DNA of 39,276 bases. It comes from DASRUP01 sp036397395. Its GTDB lineage: Bacteria > Patescibacteriota > Minisyncoccia > Minisyncoccales > UBA10102. Of this stretch, positions 30,649-37,501 are shown piece after piece. The position numbers were made by a program, and so were the translations under genes. The DNA is taken from positions 1 through 39,276 of the forward strand of contig DASWIZ010000022.1 of the NCBI GenBank assembly GCA_036397395.1, given 5' to 3'. Within the stretch, counting starts at the first letter, position 1. Every line of letters starts with the position of its first letter. The notes beneath the pieces were generated by a model. The model was not told where the DNA came from. It searched no databases and saw nothing but the letters and a program-made list of their open reading frames with translations.

Positions 30649-31016
30649 TGAACAGCAGTATGCGGCAAACAGAAAGAAAAACGTATATGATAGACGCGAC
30701 CGATCGTGCGCTGGGCCGTTTGGCCGTTGAGGCGGCTTTGTTGTTGCGCGGGAAGAACAAGGCGGAATTTGAGATGTATAAAGACGTGGGCGACTTTGTA
30801 ACCGTAAAAAATATTGGGCAAGTAAAGATTTCGGGTAAAAAACCCGAGCAAAAAAAATATTACCGGCACTCCGGGTACCTGGGAGGTTTAAAAGAAAAGC
30901 CAATGGGTGTATTGTTTGCCGAGCGTCCCGGAGAGGTGCTGCGAAAAGCGGTATGGGGAATGCTTCCCAAAAATAAGTTGCGACCGGAACAAATAAACCG
31001 GCTAACCATTGAATAA
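30648..31016 (+). CDS. rplM: 50S ribosomal protein L13
   Basis: L13 is a 50S assembly protein. The 122-residue product has the usual start YMIDATDRALGRLAVEAA, the middle YYRHSGYLGGLKE and RPGEVLRKAVWGMLPKN. It is about 20 residues shorter than E. coli L13 (142), lacking the C-terminal extension. rplM and rpsI form the usual pair. Confidence 0.94.
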   Translation: MNSSMRQTERKTYMIDATDRALGRLAVEAALLLRGKNKAEFEMYKDVGDFVTVKNIGQVKISGKKPEQKKYYRHSGYLGGLKEKPMGVLFAERPGEVLRKAVWGMLPKNKLRPEQINRLTIE

Positions 31017-31043
31017 TAATACGCGCGGCGCGCAATAAGAACT

Positions 31044-31457
31044 ATGGTAAAGAAAGCAGAAACCGAAAACACATACTATGAAGCGGTGGGCAGGCGAAAA
31101 ACCGCCATCGCGAGAATACGGCTTACCGAATCTGCGAAAGATGATTTTTTGGTGAACAAAAAGTCTTTGGAAGATTTTGCGCAAACAAAAGAGAACCAAA
31201 CCATTATAACAGACTCGCTGGAAAAAGCGGCTCCGGGAAAAAAGTTTTTCGTTTCGATTTTTGTAAAAGGGGGCGGTCCGCACGCGCAGGCTGAAGCTGT
31301 TCGCCAGGGAATTTCGCGCGCGCTTATAAAATTTAATCCGGACTTGCGGGTAAACATCAAAGCGCTTGGATTTTTAACGCGCGATCCTCGTATGCGCGAA
31401 CGCAAAAAATTCGGTTTAAAGCGCGCCCGCCGCGCCCGCCAGTGGCGGAAGCGATAA
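31044..31457 (+). CDS. rpsI: 30S ribosomal protein S9
   Basis: S9 is in the 30S head, with a C-terminal tail that contacts P-site tRNA. The 137-residue product has YYEAVGRRKTAIARIRL, GGPHAQAEAVRQGISRAL and ends KRARRARQWRKR, keeping the terminal basic residue. A strong terminator follows, closing the alpha run. Confidence 0.95.
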   Translation: MVKKAETENTYYEAVGRRKTAIARIRLTESAKDDFLVNKKSLEDFAQTKENQTIITDSLEKAAPGKKFFVSIFVKGGGPHAQAEAVRQGISRALIKFNPDLRVNIKALGFLTRDPRMRERKKFGLKRARRARQWRKR

Positions 31458-31483
31458 ACCCTAGTTAGTTAGCAGCTTTACTG

Positions 31484-31530
31484 TAACCAAAACCGTTAGT
31501 ATGAAATGCACTAGCGGTTTTGGTTATACT
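31484..31530 (+). terminator. Terminator after rpsI
   Basis: A 17-bp stem (arm TAACCAAAACCG from 31484, partner ending at 31526) with a 9-base loop is followed by TACTTTAC. It closes the alpha run, just before the second palindrome-bracketed gene. Confidence 0.75.
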
Positions 31531-31545
31531 TTACAATAACGGTAG

Positions 31546-31583
31546 AGGTACCTGGGAACCGCGATCGCTTGACCCGGGTACCT
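31546..31583. repeat. Upstream palindrome of the second Cas2/PaaX-like locus
   Basis: A 38-bp palindrome centred on GCGATCGC with GGTACC ends: all but four central-arm positions pair (one G-T). The four mismatched bases are those that create a -35 box (TTGACC, 31569-31574). Compared with the reverse complement of the downstream palindrome at 32168-32207, the first 22 positions from GGTACC to GCGATCGC are identical. Confidence 0.85.
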
Positions 31584-31596
31584 GTGTGGATATAAT
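31569..31596 (+). promoter_or_regulatory. Promoter of the second Cas2/PaaX-like gene, overlapping its palindrome
   Basis: TTGACC (31569-31574) and a perfect TATAAT (31591-31596) are 16 bases apart. The ATG at 31603 follows 6 bases later, so the transcript is leaderless. The -35 box is within the palindrome. Confidence 0.65.
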
Positions 31597-31602
31597 AGAT
31601 TT

Positions 31603-32169
31603 ATGAGAGGAGGTAGGTATTCAGAGATTGCAAAACAAGTTTTTGGTATTCTGGCAGTTGCGGGAGTGGTAATTGTGGTAGCCGCGGCTCCCGGTGCCGT
31701 ACTTGCTTTAAAACTTTTTGAACAGAATGGGCGAAAATTTCCTAAGAGCTATACCAAAAAACAAGTGGTTAGATCGATGAACGGCTTAAAAAATGGGAAG
31801 TTTTTGCAGATAAAGAAAAAAGGCAGAACGTTTGAGATACAACTTACAAGGAAAGGGAAAGAGAGGTTCAAAGAAATTCAACTACAGGATTTGCAGATCA
31901 CAAAACCACGTCATTGGGATGGAAGATGGCGAGTGTTGATTTTTGATATTCCCGAGAACTCTCACCGGTACGCTCGAGAAGTTTTACGAGACAAAGTAAA
32001 ACAATGGGGATTTTATCAGTTACAGAAAAGTGTCTGGGTGTGTCCGTGGCCATGCGAAAATGAAATACAGTTAGCGGCAGAGTTATACGAGGTTGCGCCA
32101 TTCGTCAATATTATTATTGCAGACAAAATTATGGAAGACGTATTCCTTCGAAAGCACTTTGGATTATAA
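31603..32169 (+). CDS. Winged-helix plus Cas2-fold (PaaX-like) protein, second copy
   Basis: The 188-residue product has an N-terminus with a hydrophobic stretch (about residues 14-38, GILAVAGVVIVVAAAPG) not clearly present in the first copy, then a winged-helix-like part (LTRKGKERFKEI) and the Cas2/PaaX-C domain: VLIFDIP with Asp115, QLQKSVWV at 139-146, CPWPCENEI and a closing LRKHFGL. The start codon precedes an AGGAGGT sequence that is inside the coding region, not a ribosome binding site. The stop codon lies in the downstream palindrome. The gene is alone, downstream of the rpsI terminator. Possible roles are self-repressing regulator, nuclease, or mobile-cassette protein. Confidence 0.85.
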   Translation: MRGGRYSEIAKQVFGILAVAGVVIVVAAAPGAVLALKLFEQNGRKFPKSYTKKQVVRSMNGLKNGKFLQIKKKGRTFEIQLTRKGKERFKEIQLQDLQITKPRHWDGRWRVLIFDIPENSHRYAREVLRDKVKQWGFYQLQKSVWVCPWPCENEIQLAAELYEVAPFVNIIIADKIMEDVFLRKHFGL

Positions 32170-32207
32170 GGTACTTGAGTTCCGCGATCGCGGTTCCCAG
32201 GTACCTT
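32168..32207. repeat. Downstream palindrome of the second Cas2/PaaX-like locus
   Basis: A 40-bp palindrome, arms AAGGTACT and GTACCTT-ended partner, centre GCGATCGC; 17 of 20 position pairs can pair. It begins within the stop codon of the Cas2/PaaX-like gene and is the inverted partner of the copy at 31546-31583. Confidence 0.85.
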
Positions 32208-32254
32208 GTGTATTACGCATTGTAAAAACCCCCATTTTCATATAGATTAACTTT

Positions 32255-32902
32255 ATGCAGAAAGCTTTTATATTTGATATGGATGGTGTTTTAATAGATA
32301 CCGAAAGAGAGTGGAGCGCTGGTAACGGTGGTGATATTGTAAGTGTATTCGGTAAAGAAATTGCTGAAAAACTAGGAGATACCGTAGGTTTAACTGTTAA
32401 CAGAGAGTACGAGCGTGCAGTGAAGCTTGGATACTCAATAGATTATAAAGAGTACCGTAGGCGATATGACAAAGAAGCTGCCGGTATTTTTGCTCGGGCA
32501 AAAGTTACGGAAGGCGTAGAAGAGTTAGCAAAAGAACTTATCGCACAGAATTTCAAGTTAGCCATTGTATCTTCTTCGCCAAGAAAATGGATTGATTCTC
32601 TTTTATCAAGACTTTCATTTGCTGATAAATTTGCTCAAATTATCTCATTGAATGAACGTACCGATTTGAATCCAAAATCAGAACCCGACGGATATTTAGA
32701 AGCGTTTAAGAATTTGGAGGTAGATCCGAAACTTTCATTTATTTTGGAGGATTCAAACTCTGGCATTCAGGCAGCAAAGGCCTCTGGCGCATATGTTATT
32801 GCGTTTAGAGGAAATTTGATAGAGGGATATGTCCAGAAGGGAGCAGATACATATGTAGATACTATGGCCGAGGTTATTGAAATAGTAAATGCAAAAAATT
32901 AG
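32255..32902 (+). CDS. HAD-family phosphatase or phosphomutase
   Basis: The 215-residue product is a subfamily IA HAD hydrolase like beta-phosphoglucomutase or phosphoglycolate phosphatase. The nucleophile motif FDMDGVLIDTE has Asp8 and Asp10. Motif II SSSPRKW and motif III LEDSNSGIQAAKASG are present, with an alpha-helical cap between. The substrate cannot be told. It looks more AT-rich than the ribosomal genes. A TATAGA -10 lies 8 bases before the ATG, downstream of the palindrome. Being next to the Cas2/PaaX-like cassette it could be cargo or an unrelated neighbour. Confidence 0.85.
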   Translation: MQKAFIFDMDGVLIDTEREWSAGNGGDIVSVFGKEIAEKLGDTVGLTVNREYERAVKLGYSIDYKEYRRRYDKEAAGIFARAKVTEGVEELAKELIAQNFKLAIVSSSPRKWIDSLLSRLSFADKFAQIISLNERTDLNPKSEPDGYLEAFKNLEVDPKLSFILEDSNSGIQAAKASGAYVIAFRGNLIEGYVQKGADTYVDTMAEVIEIVNAKN

Positions 32903-32913
32903 TTATCCGTTTT

Positions 32914-34350
32914 TTACGGCCAGAAGGGTTGGGAGGCTTGGATTTGGTTTGCGCTGTGTATATACAAGCGTTCCTGCGTCGGCTGCCAGAAAAATCCCTC
33001 GTGGGGCACGTCTGTGAGCAGTTCTACTTGCGCGTGGTCTCTCGTATCAATTTCTGTCGCGTATACCTTGTCTCCGGTGGTAAATAAAAAATAGTGCGAG
33101 TTGAGCCAGCTTATATGTGAAATTTCCTGGCCCAAACGCGTAATAAGCGCGGTTTCCGCTTTTTGTCGCGCGGGCTGCTGTGAATCTGACGCCAGGAAAA
33201 AAAGAATAATTTCAGCTCCGTTGGAAATAACAAGTTTTCCGGCGTCGGGGCTTACCACTATTTCCTTGGGCCGAGATAAAACTTCTTGAAACGCTTTGGC
33301 GTTGTCGTTGAACCAGTACAGTTCATTGTTCGTTTCCAGAAATATCTGATCTTTAAAAATATGCAGTTGAGAAGGTTGTTTTGTCGCGACGGAAAAAGGT
33401 TCTTGCGAAACCTGAACAGGGGCTGTTTGCAGAGAGGTTTGATGCCATACATTTCCTTGCGTATCTATCCAAAAAAGTTCCTGCCCCCAAAAAGCAAACG
33501 CGCCAACATTCTGCAAAAGAGGCTGTTGGGGCTGTCCATTGCTTACGCTGTATACAGATAGGGCAGGGGCGCCATTTGTGCCCGGCGCTAAAAATACCAA
33601 GCTGCCGTTGTCGTTGGGTAAAAATTGGATATCCTTGGCGCCGCTGTTTATAAAAGGGAGGGGCACGCGGGTGTCGCTTGCGATTTGCAGGATATCGGCG
33701 CGGGAGCTGGCGTTGGCAAGCATTCCCTGGTCTATGTTTTGCACAAAAGTTTGGAAGCCTTGCGCAGATACGATTTGGAACAAAAACACGTTTGCGTTAG
33801 GGGCCCATTCAACACTCCCTATTTCCTGGAAAGGGGTTTCTGCCTGAAAAAGCGCGTACTCGACGTTGTCTTGGGTATCCCACAATACCAAATCCCAAAA
33901 ACCTAACTCGTTTTGTTTTTGCAGCAGGACATGCCGGTTATTTGGGGCGAGCCAAAAATTAGGCACCCTGTTTTGCCTCGCTTCAAATGAAATTTCCCGG
34001 GGAAACAAGGTTATGTTTTTGGCCTCGGTTACCTGTCGAGGCGCGATGTTCAAATTTTTTTGCCAGGGAATATACCCTTCTTTTTGTATGGAAACCTGGT
34101 AGGTTTTGGGAAGCAGGTTTTTGCTTAAGCTGTTTCCGATAAACCGGGAAGTTTCGCCTACATGTTCGCCATCCACGAAAATTTGGGCGCGCGGCGGATG
34201 CACGTCAAAGTAAAAAGCGCCTACCTGGGTTAAGCGGCGCGTTTCAAAATCAAACCGGTATCCCTGGGAATAAAGAATAATGGTGGGGGCCGCCGCAAAG
34301 AAAATAAGCGCCAAACCAAGAAACAAAAGGGTTCGAGATCGCTTTGTCAT
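32914..34350 (-). CDS. Membrane-anchored PEGA-domain protein with propeller-like region
   Basis: The 478-residue product has one N-terminal membrane helix (about residues 8-27, FLGLALIFFAAAPTIILYS) and then a PEGA-type domain (about 45-110; DVHPPRAQIFVDGEHVGET, LLPKTYQVSIQKEGYIPW), known from surface proteins. The remaining 350 residues have repeated strand pairs resembling beta-propeller proteins such as TolB, though I see no exact blades. The start is set at 34350: the longer frame to 34428 would overlap murA and its promoter. The role is unknown; a cell-surface scaffold is plausible. It is divergent from murA with 57 bases between. Confidence 0.75.
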   Translation of the reverse strand: MTKRSRTLLFLGLALIFFAAAPTIILYSQGYRFDFETRRLTQVGAFYFDVHPPRAQIFVDGEHVGETSRFIGNSLSKNLLPKTYQVSIQKEGYIPWQKNLNIAPRQVTEAKNITLFPREISFEARQNRVPNFWLAPNNRHVLLQKQNELGFWDLVLWDTQDNVEYALFQAETPFQEIGSVEWAPNANVFLFQIVSAQGFQTFVQNIDQGMLANASSRADILQIASDTRVPLPFINSGAKDIQFLPNDNGSLVFLAPGTNGAPALSVYSVSNGQPQQPLLQNVGAFAFWGQELFWIDTQGNVWHQTSLQTAPVQVSQEPFSVATKQPSQLHIFKDQIFLETNNELYWFNDNAKAFQEVLSRPKEIVVSPDAGKLVISNGAEIILFFLASDSQQPARQKAETALITRLGQEISHISWLNSHYFLFTTGDKVYATEIDTRDHAQVELLTDVPHEGFFWQPTQERLYIHSANQIQASQPFWP

Positions 34351-34356
34351 TTCCCC

Positions 34357-34385
34357 ATAATACCGTACATTGCCAAAACTGAAAA
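34357..34385 (-). promoter_or_regulatory. Promoter of the PEGA-domain gene
   Basis: On the minus strand TTTTCA (34385-34380) and TATTAT (34362-34357) are 17 bases apart, with the ATG (34350) 6 bases after. It overlaps the murA promoter on the other strand. Confidence 0.45.
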
Positions 34386-34398
34386 GAAGAGGTATGAT
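34370..34398 (+). promoter_or_regulatory. Promoter of murA
   Basis: TTGCCA (34370-34375) and TATGAT (34393-34398) are 17 bases apart; the ATG at 34408 follows after 9 bases. The box pair lies in the 57-base divergent gap. Confidence 0.55.
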
Positions 34399-34407
34399 AA
34401 GCGCTAC

Positions 34408-35670
34408 ATGGAACAGTTTCTCATACAAGGGGGAAAGCCCCTGCGGGGCGAAATTAAGGTTGGAGGGGCGAAAAACGCCGCTTTTCCGATTATTGCCGCG
34501 AGCATTCTTACCAAAGAAGATTGTGTTATAGAAAATGTTCCTCGTATTGAAGATGCTTTTCGGCTTTTGGAAATTTTAGAAGCTATGGGGGCAAGCGTAG
34601 AGTGGCTTGAGGAGCGAACGGTAAAACTGAACACAAAAAACCTTAATCCCGGCAACATAGACAAAAAACGTGTTGCCCGATTTCGGGGTTCGGTGCTTTT
34701 GCTTGGGCCGCTGCTGGCGCGTTTTGGAAAAGTAATCATGCCCATGCCGGGGGGCGATATTATTGGCGCCCGGCCCATAGATACGCACTTAGACGCGTTT
34801 TCACAGCTTGGGGTGGAAGTAAAAATCGGAAGGCAGGGCTATACTCTGGAAACGCCCAAAAACTTTGCGGCCCGGGAAGTGATATTAAACGAGTTTTCCG
34901 TAACGGCAACCGAAAACCTGCTGCTGTTTGCGGCTTTGCGGCCGGAAAAAATTTTGGTAAAAACCGCCGACCAGGATTATCAAATTCAGGAATTAATAAA
35001 GTTTCTAAAAAAAATGGGGGTTGGTATTAAGGTTTCGGGTTTGCATGTGCTTTTGATACAGGGGAAAAAATCGCTTCAGGGCGCCCGTATAAGGCTTATT
35101 GCCGATCCCATTGAAGCTGGCACGTTTATTGTGATGGCGGCGGCAACCAAGGGGAACGTAGTGGTAAAAAACGTGGCGGTTCAGTACTTGGAATTATTCT
35201 TGAAAAAGCTGAAAGATTTTGGCATTCCCTTGGAAATAGAAAAAGATCAAGTAACAGTGCTGCCCTGGGCCTCGTTAAAAATTGATAAAATTCAAAGTTT
35301 TATTTATCCCGGAATTCATTCTGACTTGCAAAGCGCGCTGGGTGTGCTTGCTACGCAGGCAAAAGGCTCCACATTATTGCACGACCCTTTATACGAGGGC
35401 AGATTAAAGTATTTAGAAGAGTTAAACAAAATGGGAGCTGAAATTTACATTGCAGATCCGCATCGCGCGATTATTAACGGCCCTACCAGATTGTTTGGCG
35501 CGGATTTGGGCACGTTTGACTTGCGGGGAGGAGCGGCTATGATTATCGCGGCTTTAATCGCGCAGGGGAAAAGCACGATTAATAACATTTACCAGGTGGA
35601 CAGGGGATACGAGCGGATAGAAGAACGCCTGCAGAAACTGGGAGCAAACATTAAAAGAGTAACCATATAG
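34408..35670 (+). CDS. murA: UDP-N-acetylglucosamine 1-carboxyvinyltransferase, Asp variant
   Basis: MurA makes the first committed peptidoglycan precursor from UDP-GlcNAc and phosphoenolpyruvate. The 420-residue product has VGGAKNAAFPIIAA with the Lys near the start, the active-site loop MPGGDIIGARPIDTH, and later RGGAAMIIAALIAQGKS. In most bacteria the loop has Cys (C115 in E. coli); here it is Asp117. Asp variants occur naturally in Chlamydia, Mycobacterium and Borrelia and are resistant to fosfomycin, which alkylates the Cys. Its presence indicates a peptidoglycan wall. It is followed 2 bases later by mreB. Confidence 0.97.
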   Translation: MEQFLIQGGKPLRGEIKVGGAKNAAFPIIAASILTKEDCVIENVPRIEDAFRLLEILEAMGASVEWLEERTVKLNTKNLNPGNIDKKRVARFRGSVLLLGPLLARFGKVIMPMPGGDIIGARPIDTHLDAFSQLGVEVKIGRQGYTLETPKNFAAREVILNEFSVTATENLLLFAALRPEKILVKTADQDYQIQELIKFLKKMGVGIKVSGLHVLLIQGKKSLQGARIRLIADPIEAGTFIVMAAATKGNVVVKNVAVQYLELFLKKLKDFGIPLEIEKDQVTVLPWASLKIDKIQSFIYPGIHSDLQSALGVLATQAKGSTLLHDPLYEGRLKYLEELNKMGAEIYIADPHRAIINGPTRLFGADLGTFDLRGGAAMIIAALIAQGKSTINNIYQVDRGYERIEERLQKLGANIKRVTI

Positions 35671-35672
35671 AA

Positions 35673-36680
35673 ATGTTTATTAGCAAGATTGGAATTGATT
35701 TGGGCACATGCAACTCATTGGTATTTGTGCCAAAAAAGGGAGTGGTGTTAATTGAGCCTTCGGTGGTGGCGGTATCTTTGCAGGATAACCGCATTTTAGC
35801 GGTGGGCGAGGAAGCAAAAGAAATGACGGGCCGAACGCCGGACACCATTCAGGTGTACCGACCCATGCGAGACGGCGTTATTGCCGATTACCGGGTAACG
35901 CTGGCTATGCTTCGATACTTTATGCGCCGGGTTATTCCCAAATACCAGTTTTTAAAACCGGAAGTGCTGGTTTCCGTACCGGCCGGCATTACTTCCACGG
36001 AACGCCGCGCGGTAATCGAGGCCACCAAAAAAGCGGGAGCCAAAGCCGCGTACGTTGCCAAAGAACCTATTTTAGCCGCCATTGGGGCCGGCATTCCCAT
36101 TAATTCTACTTCGGGGCACATGATTGTAAATATTGGAGGCGGCACCACCGAGGTTGCTGTTATTTCTTTGGGGGGTATTGTGGTGGCTACTTCCTTGCGC
36201 GTGGCCGGCGATAAAATTGATCTCGCAATTGCAGACTACATAAAGAAAAAACACAATCTGGCAATTGGCGAAAAAACAGCAGAAGACGTAAAAATGAACA
36301 TAGGGACAGTTATACCGGAAAAAACGGAAAAGTTTATAGAAATTCGGGGCCGCGACCTGGTGCATGGCTTGCCCAAAAGCATTAAAATTTCTTCAAACGA
36401 AATAGCCGAAGCCACCGAGGAACCCATGCAGGAAATTTTGTTTACCATTAAAACCATGCTGCGCGACACGCCGCCCGAGCTTTCCGCCGACATTATGGAT
36501 AAGGGAATGATTGTGTCTGGCGGAGGCGCTTTACTTAGAAACGTAGACCAGTTTATCGCCCAGTCTATTGGGGTCCCGTGTTTTATAGCGGACGACCCTA
36601 TGACCTGTGTGGCCCGGGGCGCGGGCGTTGTGTTAGACAGCCTGGATATGTACAAGCAAACCGTAATGAGTAAAAAATAA
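35673..36680 (+). CDS. mreB: Rod-shape actin homologue MreB
   Basis: MreB forms membrane-associated filaments that guide cell-wall synthesis. The 335-residue product has phosphate-1 motif IGIDLGTCNSLVFV, then VSVPAGITSTERRAV, IVNIGGGTTEVAVISLGG (phosphate-2), and the C-terminal MIVSGGGALLRN adenosine motif. The usual DLGTANT is DLGTCNS. It is paired with murA, both in cell-wall growth. Confidence 0.96.
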   Translation: MFISKIGIDLGTCNSLVFVPKKGVVLIEPSVVAVSLQDNRILAVGEEAKEMTGRTPDTIQVYRPMRDGVIADYRVTLAMLRYFMRRVIPKYQFLKPEVLVSVPAGITSTERRAVIEATKKAGAKAAYVAKEPILAAIGAGIPINSTSGHMIVNIGGGTTEVAVISLGGIVVATSLRVAGDKIDLAIADYIKKKHNLAIGEKTAEDVKMNIGTVIPEKTEKFIEIRGRDLVHGLPKSIKISSNEIAEATEEPMQEILFTIKTMLRDTPPELSADIMDKGMIVSGGGALLRNVDQFIAQSIGVPCFIADDPMTCVARGAGVVLDSLDMYKQTVMSKK

Positions 36681-36683
36681 TCC

Positions 36684-36715
36684 TACGAATTACGAATGGG
36701 TACGAATATACGAAT
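36684..36715 (+). repeat. Four TACGAAT heptamers at the start of the delta-prime-like gene
   Basis: TACGAAT occurs at 36684, 36691, 36701 and 36709. The start codon at 36696 is within the second. It is a short local repeat that may be coincidental or a binding site. Confidence 0.5.
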
Positions 36716-37412
36716 TCTTTTTGAAAAACTCGCAAAACAACATTGTTTGGCGCACGCGCACCTTTTTTCCGGAAACGATAGCAATACAAAAAATCACATT
36801 ATAACCGGTTTTTTAGAGGACCTTCGTATTGAGGCCGCAGACCAAATTCGGGTAGAGCCCGCGGAAAAAGAAATTTCCATTACGCAAATTCGAGATCTCA
36901 TACAATTTTTAAGTTTATCTGCGTGGAACTCTCCATACAAGGTTGCCATTATACAAAATGCCGAGACCATGAACCGGGAGGCGCAGTCCGCGTTTTTAAA
37001 ACTGCTGGAAGAACCAAAAGGGAATACCGTGCTTTTTCTTATAACCAAACATCCGCAGGTTTTACTGGATACTATTCGTTCCCGCTGTCAGGAATTTAGG
37101 TTTTACGCGTTTGAGCCGTTTACAATACCCGAGGAAACCAAAAAAGAATTTGGCAAACTTCAAAAAGCAAATTTGCATACCCGCTTTGCGTATGCCAAAA
37201 AACTCGCGGACACCCCGGAAGAAATTGCGCAAACTCTTCAATTCTGGATCGCGCTTTTGCGCCAGTCTATGGTTGAGAACACAAAAACAAACGCAAACGC
37301 CGCGCATGCTTTTGCCCAAAAAATAAAAACCGCCCAGGAAATTTTGCATATACTCCAAACCACCAACGCCAACCCCCGCCTCGCCGTAGAACGCCTCCTC
37401 CTTGACATGTAA
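36696..37412 (+). CDS. DNA polymerase III delta-prime-like clamp-loader subunit
   Basis: The 238-residue product resembles the clamp-loader subunit HolB. It has HAHLFSGNDSNTKN, where the usual P-loop residues are lost, IIQNAETMNREAQSAFLKLLEEP (Walker-B and sensor region) and TIRSRCQEF with the SRC motif. The absence of a Walker A motif fits the non-ATPase delta-prime. It is shorter than E. coli HolB (334), with the C-terminal collar only partly recognisable. A strong hairpin follows. It may be preceded by mreB in one transcript, with 15 bases between. Confidence 0.82.
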   Translation: MGTNIRILFEKLAKQHCLAHAHLFSGNDSNTKNHIITGFLEDLRIEAADQIRVEPAEKEISITQIRDLIQFLSLSAWNSPYKVAIIQNAETMNREAQSAFLKLLEEPKGNTVLFLITKHPQVLLDTIRSRCQEFRFYAFEPFTIPEETKKEFGKLQKANLHTRFAYAKKLADTPEEIAQTLQFWIALLRQSMVENTKTNANAAHAFAQKIKTAQEILHILQTTNANPRLAVERLLLDM

Positions 37413-37428
37413 GAAAAAGGAAGTCCTT

Positions 37429-37457
37429 CCCCTGTCCACCCCTGGGGTGGACAGGGG
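37429..37457 (+). terminator. Strong hairpin after the delta-prime-like gene
   Basis: A 14-bp perfect inverted repeat (CCCCTGTCCACCCC with GGGGTGGACAGGGG) has a one-base centre and is not followed by a T run. It probably terminates or stalls transcription before frr; the nearby AAGGAAGTCCTT forms another small hairpin. Confidence 0.5.
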
Positions 37458-37466
37458 GGCGTAAAT

Positions 37467-37495
37467 TTGCACAGTGCTGGTATTTTTGCTAGGAT
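37467..37495 (+). promoter_or_regulatory. Promoter of frr
   Basis: TTGCAC (37467-37472) and TAGGAT (37490-37495, preceded by TGC as an extended -10) are 17 bases apart. The frr ATG at 37502 follows 6 bases later, so the transcript is leaderless. Confidence 0.6.
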
Positions 37496-37501
37496 ACAGA
37501 T

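Noticed and set aside
17835..32169. Cas2-like genes as parts of a CRISPR-Cas locus
   Set aside because: No Cas1 or other Cas gene and no repeat-spacer array are present near either gene; the proteins carry an added winged-helix-like domain as in PaaX-type proteins.
31561..32191. GCGATCGC octamers as HIP1-type cyanobacterial repeats
   Set aside because: The octamer was seen only twice, both times as the centre of a long palindrome around one gene; HIP1 is dispersed at high frequency, and the rest of the window is not cyanobacterial.
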